Shown piece after piece: positions 6,971-11,094 of a DNA stretch of 11,094 nt (positions within the stretch are counted from its first letter, which is position 1; each line of letters opens with the position of its first letter). The notes under the pieces were generated by a model. That model was not told the origin of the DNA, ran no database searches, and saw only the letters and a program-made list of their open reading frames with translations. The translations under genes were made by a program, and so were the position numbers. Origin of the DNA: Gammaproteobacteria bacterium (GTDB lineage: Bacteria > Pseudomonadota > Gammaproteobacteria > Steroidobacterales > Steroidobacteraceae); NCBI GenBank assembly GCA_003156695.1, contig PMHN01000099.1, positions 1 to 11,094 of the forward strand. Direction: 5' to 3'.

Positions 6971-7729
6971 TCAGTTGGCCGCGCCAGTGATCCGATGCAT
7001 TCTCACTTCGTTGTATTTGTGCAATTCGCGCACTTCATTTACCGCGCCGATCTTATCCGACACGAACACCATGATGTGAATGCTGCCCTTCTGATGGAAT
7101 ACCAGTGGCGAGAGCGGGATCAGCAAGGTTGCGCTCTTCTCGTCGCGTCCACCGTACAGCTCGCCGTCACGCAGGAACACCTGGTAGCGCGAAGGCGATT
7201 TGTCGCTGTAGTGGTAGGCACCCACCAATGCCTTCCAGTCGCTCGAATCCACCGCAATCGGCTCGAGGTCCCGTGGTACCACGGTGACTTGCATGGCGAC
7301 CGCCTTCCAGGAGTCCCGCGCGCGCATGTAGGTATCGGTTTCGACGTAGGTGGTGTGCAGATGCTGACTGAAGATGTCCTCACCCTCATCCAGCCAGTAG
7401 TGCACCACGGCAACGCCGGCCAGCTGCCGAACGGTGAGTCCGCGAACCTTAATCAGCCCGCTGAACCCGGCTGGCAACGGTTTCAGCGTCTCCAGGAACT
7501 CCGTCTTGGTAAAGACCTTGCCGTCCTCATCGGTAATCATGCAGTCGGCGTCCAGAACCCGGTCCCAGACTCCTTGGTCGCCGGCCGTCACCGCGTCGTA
7601 TAGGGCTTGCGTGGTGGACTGGAACCAGGCGGTGTCTGCACCAGTCGCGTGAGCGGGCAGCGACAGCAGTCCGGCGACGAGCGTGATACCGCCGTCGCGC
7701 AGCATCGTAACGATCTTCATAGCGCTCAT
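6971..7729 (-). CDS. Secreted DUF4440/NTF2-like protein with C-terminal DUF3471-like domain
   Basis: This 252-residue protein has two domains. After a Sec signal peptide (about 28 residues, ending LPAHATG) comes a DUF4440/SnoaL-like NTF2 fold at ~30-150. Its features are TQALYDAVTAGDQGVWDRVLDADCMITDEDGKVFTKTEFLETLKPLP, and WKAVAMQVTVVPRD as the closing strand; shorter landmarks are DADCMITDEDG and VVHYWLD. The C-terminal part (~160-250) resembles DUF3471 beta domains: ALVGAYHYSD, YQVFLRDGELYGG and a final strand VRMHRI. I chose ATG at 7729 because GAGAGG lies just upstream and the signal peptide follows at once; an in-frame start at 7795 would bury the signal. These proteins are common near exported hydrolases and beta-lactamase-like genes, but no reaction is established. 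It is divergent from the AraC operon and may be a target of that regulator. Confidence 0.82.
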   Translation of the reverse strand: MSAMKIVTMLRDGGITLVAGLLSLPAHATGADTAWFQSTTQALYDAVTAGDQGVWDRVLDADCMITDEDGKVFTKTEFLETLKPLPAGFSGLIKVRGLTVRQLAGVAVVHYWLDEGEDIFSQHLHTTYVETDTYMRARDSWKAVAMQVTVVPRDLEPIAVDSSDWKALVGAYHYSDKSPSRYQVFLRDGELYGGRDEKSATLLIPLSPLVFHQKGSIHIMVFVSDKIGAVNEVRELHKYNEVRMHRITGAAN

Positions 7730-7805
7730 GAGAACCTCTCTAGGCGCAACCGCCACAAGAACCACAGCCTGGTCAGCAGGATCACTGTGCGCCAATCCTC
7801 ATGCG

Positions 7806-7834
7806 TAATAATCCACAGTTAAATAAATTGCCAA
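7806..7834 (-). promoter_or_regulatory. Possible promoter of the DUF4440 gene
   Basis: On the minus strand TTGGCA (7834-7829) matches five of six -35 positions. It is followed by an AT-rich patch giving TTATTA at 17 bp (7811-7806) or GATTAT at 15 bp (7813-7808). This is the most AT-rich stretch of the intergenic region and lies ~80 bp before the ATG at 7729. Neither -10 candidate is strong. Confidence 0.3.
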
Positions 7835-7837
7835 TGA

Positions 7838-7881
7838 GTGGCATCTGCCACCGGCCTGTGCCGAGGCTGCCACGACGGCAG
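7838..7881. promoter_or_regulatory. Candidate AraC-regulator binding repeats
   Basis: CTGCCAC occurs twice in the same direction, at 7845-7851 and 7867-7873, offset by 22 bp or about two helical turns. This is the half-site geometry usual for AraC-family proteins. Each copy also lies in an inverted repeat: GTGGCA-TC-TGCCAC at 7838-7851 and CTGCC-N5-GGCAG at 7867-7881. The cluster sits in the divergent region between the DUF4440 gene and the araC-type gene, just upstream of the putative -35 of the former. Confidence 0.4.
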
Positions 7882-8008
7882 ACGGTTAACTTGAACGTAC
7901 TTGCAGCGAGCCAATCCGCGCCGTAGCTTTGCGGCAGGCCGTTCACTGCGCGCGCGGATTCGCCGGCCGTTGCACGCAAACGTCCGAGACGCTAAATGGG
8001 GTTACTCA

Positions 8009-8722
8009 ATGTTTCGACCGCACCAGTACCGCTCAGTCAGGCCTGGGGTCGAGCGCCTCCCCGGCAGCACCTTTCGCCCGCGACATCGCCACCTGGGAGG
8101 GTACGCGACGGTTGTGTTGGCGGGTTCCTTCACGGAGGCGAGCTTTGCCGGCCGCATGCCGGCGGCACCGGGTGATGTACTGCTGCACGGGCGATTTGAT
8201 TGTCACATGGACGTCGGTCACAGCCGGCAATCGCTGCAGATACTGCGGCTGCCCTGGCTCAACGATGCGATTGAGGGGCATTTTCGCACACCAGACCCGG
8301 AACACATCGTCCGACTCGCGGAGCGCGACCCGCTCGAAGCGATGGCGCAGCTGGCACATGACCTGCGGCCTGCACCGCACCGCGAACGTAATTGGACCGA
8401 GGAGCTGGCCTCCGAGCTTCTGCACGACAGCACGCTTACCCTGCGAGCCTGGGCGGCCCAGAGAGGAATTCCGCCACATACCCTCTCGCGCGGCTTTCAG
8501 CGTTCCTTCGGGGTATCTGCGAAGCTGTTCCGGTTGGAGGCGCGCGCCAGACGCGCATGGCGCACTGTGTTGTCATCGGACCGCTCACTCACCTGGATCG
8601 CACATGACGCGGGATTCGCGGACCTGGCGCATATGAGTCGGAGTATCCGCGCGTTCACCGGTCTTGCTCCCACCGTCTGGCGCGAGTCGGCGCATCGTGG
8701 GAGAGCGCGGCGCGATGAGTGA
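8009..8722 (+). CDS. AraC-family transcriptional regulator
   Basis: This is a 237-residue cytosolic regulator. The N-terminal half (1-120) is a cupin-like sensing domain with a His-rich strand FRPRHRHLGGY (22-32) and PGDVLLHGRFDCH (54-66). The C-terminal AraC domain (~140-225) has two helix-turn-helix units. The first is LRAWAAQRGIPPHTLSRGFQR (from 145). The second is WIAHDAGFADLAHMSRSIRAF (196-216), ending in the typical GLAPTVWR. I chose ATG at 8009, preceded by a GGGG-containing weak ribosome binding site; an upstream in-frame TTG at 7901 adds an Arg-rich extension that looks like non-coding DNA. The stop overlaps the next gene's ATG by eight bases, so the three plus-strand genes probably form one operon. 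The effector ligand is unknown; a peptide or cell-wall fragment would fit the operon but is inference. Confidence 0.88.
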   Translation: MFRPHQYRSVRPGVERLPGSTFRPRHRHLGGYATVVLAGSFTEASFAGRMPAAPGDVLLHGRFDCHMDVGHSRQSLQILRLPWLNDAIEGHFRTPDPEHIVRLAERDPLEAMAQLAHDLRPAPHRERNWTEELASELLHDSTLTLRAWAAQRGIPPHTLSRGFQRSFGVSAKLFRLEARARRAWRTVLSSDRSLTWIAHDAGFADLAHMSRSIRAFTGLAPTVWRESAHRGRARRDE

Positions 8723-9830
8723 TATGCGCAACCGGTTTCAGGCGTTGGACGTGCTGCGCGGTCTCACGCTCGCGCTGATGATTGTCGTGAACATGCAGGT
8801 CGGTCCCGGCAAATCCTACGCCCCCCTGCTGCACGCGAGGTGGGATGGCGCGACGCTCACTGACCTCGTGTTTCCGACGTTTATGTTCGTGGTCGGGACG
8901 ACCCTCAGCTTCACGCTTGAGAAATACGAACCTCTGGGCGAGGCGGGAGTGCTGCGCAAGATCGCGACGCGCTCGGCGCTGATCTTCCTGTGCGGCTACC
9001 TGCTCTACTGGTTTCCATTCTTCACGGTCGATGGCGCCGGGCACCTCGCCCTCGCGCCGATTGCAGACACCCGCATTCTCGGCGTGTTGCAACGCATCGC
9101 CCTCGGCTACGGCGCTGCGGCCTTAATCGTGCACTATGGAGGACGCGCCGGCGCGATCGGCTTCGGGATTAGCGCACTGCTTGGCTACTGGTGGGTGATG
9201 CACGCCTTCGGCGATTACTCGCTCGCCGGCAACGCCGAGATCAAGCTCGACAAGCTCGTACTCGGCGAGGCACACATGTACCACGGTGAGGGCGTGGCCT
9301 TCGATCCGGAAGGCATCCTGAGCACGCTACCCGCCATTGTGAATGTGCTCGCCGGTTATCTGGCCGGTCGCTTCATCCGCGACCGTGGCACGAACGGCGG
9401 CACGATCGTCAGGCTGCTGCTGGCGGGGGCCGCCTGCGTTGTCCTCTCCCTGTGGTGGAATACGGTCTTCCCGATCAACAAGAAGCTCTGGACGAGCTCC
9501 TATGTGCTGTACACGGTGGGAATCGACTTCGGAGTTCTCGCGATCATCGTCTACATGGTTCCTCAAGTGCGCGACCGCCGCTGGACGTACTTCTTCGAGG
9601 TGTTCGGCCGCAACACCCTGGTCATTTACCTCCTCAGCGAGGTCGGACAGGAGTTGCTTCAGATCACGCGCATGGGCCAGCAAAGCCTCTTCGAAGGGCT
9701 GTATGCGGTTGGGTTCGCGCCATGGGCCGGTGACAAGCCCGGCTCATTGTTGTATGCGGTCGTGTACATGCTGGGTTGCTGGGCGGTAGCCTGTGCGATG
9801 GATCGCAAAGGCATCTACATCAGGCTCTAG
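8715..9830 (+). CDS. DUF5009 / HGSNAT-like membrane acyltransferase
   Basis: This is a 371-residue integral membrane protein with about ten hydrophobic segments. It belongs to the COG4299/DUF5009 group related to heparan-alpha-glucosaminide N-acetyltransferase, which carries acetyl groups across membranes onto amino sugars. Landmarks are ALDVLRGLTLALMIVVN (10-26) as first helix, then PLLHARWDG with His40, the equivalent of the proposed acetyl-accepting His. LTDLVFPTFMFVVG, LGVLQRIALGYG, the GILSTLPAIVNVLAGYLAG signature and the C-terminal FEVFGRNTLVIYLLSEV follow. ATG at 8715 overlaps the AraC stop, with GGGAGAG at 8699-8705 as ribosome binding site; translational coupling is likely. Together with the M19 peptidase downstream it may process muropeptides or other amino-sugar compounds, but no substrate is shown by sequence. 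Confidence 0.87.
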   Translation: MSDMRNRFQALDVLRGLTLALMIVVNMQVGPGKSYAPLLHARWDGATLTDLVFPTFMFVVGTTLSFTLEKYEPLGEAGVLRKIATRSALIFLCGYLLYWFPFFTVDGAGHLALAPIADTRILGVLQRIALGYGAAALIVHYGGRAGAIGFGISALLGYWWVMHAFGDYSLAGNAEIKLDKLVLGEAHMYHGEGVAFDPEGILSTLPAIVNVLAGYLAGRFIRDRGTNGGTIVRLLLAGAACVVLSLWWNTVFPINKKLWTSSYVLYTVGIDFGVLAIIVYMVPQVRDRRWTYFFEVFGRNTLVIYLLSEVGQELLQITRMGQQSLFEGLYAVGFAPWAGDKPGSLLYAVVYMLGCWAVACAMDRKGIYIRL

Positions 9831-9849
9831 CCGCTAAAAGGTAAAAGCA

Positions 9850-11007
9850 ATGAGACTGCCCCTCTCGCGGCGTACGTTCCTGCGCGGTGCCGTCACAGCA
9901 GCGCTGACAGCACGCTACCTGATTCGTACTCGTGACGCGTTCGGCGCGCCGACCGAGCCGCAGTACCCAGAACGGGTGCTGCGATTGATCAGGGAGTCGC
10001 TGGTCATCGACATGCTCAATCAGTTTCTATATCGCACCGACAAACAGGGCACTTTGACTGACTGGCTCACGAAGCCGAATGCCTTCAAGGCAGCCGATTT
10101 TCGGCAGTTTGCGGATTCGGGTGTCAATGCCATCAACTTTGGTCTCGACGCGAGCTCACTGCACGAGGCGACCGAGCTGTTTGCTCGCTGGAATCAGTTC
10201 ATTCTCCAGTATCCGCAATGGCTGATGAGGATCGACAAGGCAAAGGATTTCGCTGCTTGCAAAGCCGCCGGCTGCTACGGAATTATCTTCGGCCTGCAAT
10301 CGAGCGCTCAGTTTGAGACAGTGGCTGCGGTCGATAGCTGCTACGTCTCCGGGCAAAGGATTTCACAGCTGTGCTACAACTTTCGATCGGCGGTGGCCGA
10401 CGGCGCTTTTGAGCCCCGGGACGCGGGCATCAGCGAATTTGGCGCAAAAGTCATCCAGCGAATGAACAGCGTCGGGATGGCGGTCGATCTGGGCCATGCT
10501 AGCGACCGCACAAAGATGGAAGCCTGCGAGATATCCTCGACACCTCTCATCCTGTCGCACGGTAACTGCCGCGCACTCAATCCGAAGTCCCTGCGCGCGG
10601 CCACGGACGAAGCAATCCGTGCCCTCGCCAGGCGTGGTGGCGTTATGGGCATCACTTGCATCGCCTTCATGGTCAGGGGCAGCGAGCCGGTGACCGTCGA
10701 GCACGTAGTCGATCACATCGATCACGTGCGTGATCTGGTCGGCATCGAGCACGTCGGCATCGGCTCGGACGCGGGAATTGAGAGTAACGATCTTGGCGCG
10801 CCACAGACACTCAAGGACATGCTCGCAAAGGCGGATCCACGCTATCACGTCCACGGCACTCACGAAGTGGTAGCGGGTCTTGAGGGGCCGAATCGCATGT
10901 ATGAACTGACTGCCGCATTGTTACGACGGGGTTATACCGACGATCACATCGGGCTTGTTCTCGGCGGCAACTGGCAGCGCGTGTTGGGTGAGATCTGGCG
11001 AGGCTGA
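9850..11007 (+). CDS. Tat-exported M19 (membrane dipeptidase) homologue with reduced metal site
   Basis: This 385-residue protein begins with a twin-arginine signal (SRRTFLRG at 6-13, followed by an Ala-rich core). It then matches the amidohydrolase-fold renal dipeptidase family M19 along its length. FGAKVIQRMNSVGMAVDLGHAS carries His216 (the VDLSH position) and PLILSHGN carries His237. HVGIGSDAG carries Asp307, and the C-terminal LRRGYTDDHIGLVLGGNWQRVL is the family's closing helix. These are three of the six metal ligands. The N-terminal HxD (family form DGHND) is DMLNQ at 54-58, and the bridging Glu in GVEGG is Gln150 in GLQSS. A dinuclear zinc site as in human DPEP1 is therefore unlikely. 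The family hydrolyses dipeptides; this member may act differently or bind one metal. It lies 19 bp after the acyltransferase with AAAAGG before ATG. It probably acts in the periplasm. Confidence 0.88.
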   Translation: MRLPLSRRTFLRGAVTAALTARYLIRTRDAFGAPTEPQYPERVLRLIRESLVIDMLNQFLYRTDKQGTLTDWLTKPNAFKAADFRQFADSGVNAINFGLDASSLHEATELFARWNQFILQYPQWLMRIDKAKDFAACKAAGCYGIIFGLQSSAQFETVAAVDSCYVSGQRISQLCYNFRSAVADGAFEPRDAGISEFGAKVIQRMNSVGMAVDLGHASDRTKMEACEISSTPLILSHGNCRALNPKSLRAATDEAIRALARRGGVMGITCIAFMVRGSEPVTVEHVVDHIDHVRDLVGIEHVGIGSDAGIESNDLGAPQTLKDMLAKADPRYHVHGTHEVVAGLEGPNRMYELTAALLRRGYTDDHIGLVLGGNWQRVLGEIWRG

Positions 11008-11016
11008 CCGGATTGC

Positions 11017-11039
11017 CAGCGGGCGGGAAACCCGCGCTG
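11017..11039 (+). terminator. Hairpin after the M19 gene
   Basis: Ten bases after the TGA, CAGCG and CGGG pair with CCCG and CGCTG across an AAA loop, with a two-G bulge. The nine-pair GC-rich stem is strong, but no T-run follows, so intrinsic termination is uncertain. A second small hairpin, TGCTGC-N5-GCAGCA, lies at 11066-11082. No gene could be supported between 11008 and the window end. Confidence 0.4.
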
Positions 11040-11094
11040 CACGCGAATCATTGCGATACCGGAGTTGCTGCAAGCGGCAGCACCAGGCGGCTGG

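Noticed and set aside
7730..7795. Upstream extension of the DUF4440 protein to a start at 7795
   Set aside because: It would place 22 mostly polar residues ahead of a clear signal peptide, whereas the ATG at 7729 has a good ribosome binding site.
11048..11094. Possible 3' end of a minus-strand gene at the right edge (reading ...SRLVLPLAATPVSQ, stop at 11048)
   Set aside because: Only 14 codons are visible and other frames look equally plausible; sequence beyond the window is needed.

Overview
The window is GC-rich and densely coded, with Sec and Tat signal peptides, secreted peptidases, and HAD, CGNR and AraC proteins. This suggests a free-living proteobacterium; a gammaproteobacterium related to Steroidobacter/Xanthomonadales is my guess from gene content, not something the sequence proves. 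No rRNA, tRNA, CRISPR array or intact mobile element is visible.

Left part (1-2300): the 5' end of a Tat-exported NTF2/SnoaL-like protein runs off the left edge on the minus strand. Next to it is a decayed IS1380-type transposase C-terminus. Then a HAD-superfamily hydrolase (minus) faces a CGNR zinc-finger regulator (plus). Their 117-bp shared upstream region holds two copies of CTAGTAACC-N18-AGGTTA, 41 bp apart, and the best minus-strand promoter candidate lies inside this array. A simple reading is that the CGNR protein controls itself and the hydrolase.

Middle part (2300-6970): two large exported peptidase genes converge with 33 bp between their stops. The plus-strand gene is an S9 prolyl-oligopeptidase-type serine peptidase with a complete triad. 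The minus-strand gene is an 848-residue M1 aminopeptidase with C-terminal HEAT-like repeats. The M1 protein has two striking departures from the family: HELGQHW instead of HEXXHQW, and His in place of the catalytic Tyr.

Right part (6970-11094): a secreted DUF4440/NTF2-like protein (minus) is divergent from a three-gene operon (plus) of an AraC-family regulator, a multi-pass DUF5009/HGSNAT-like acyltransferase and a Tat-exported M19 dipeptidase homologue. The AraC stop overlaps the next start, and the M19 gene follows 19 bp later. The M19 protein lacks the HxD motif and the bridging Glu of the dizinc site. The divergent intergenic region carries a CTGCCAC direct repeat with 22-bp spacing, a typical geometry for AraC-type sites.

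Overall the region looks like an envelope peptide-processing neighbourhood in which two of three peptidases have altered metal centres, each group next to a local regulator. I do not see a clear new defence or mobile system. The most unusual signals are the metal-site changes in M1 and M19 and the ordered operator array at 1516-1589.
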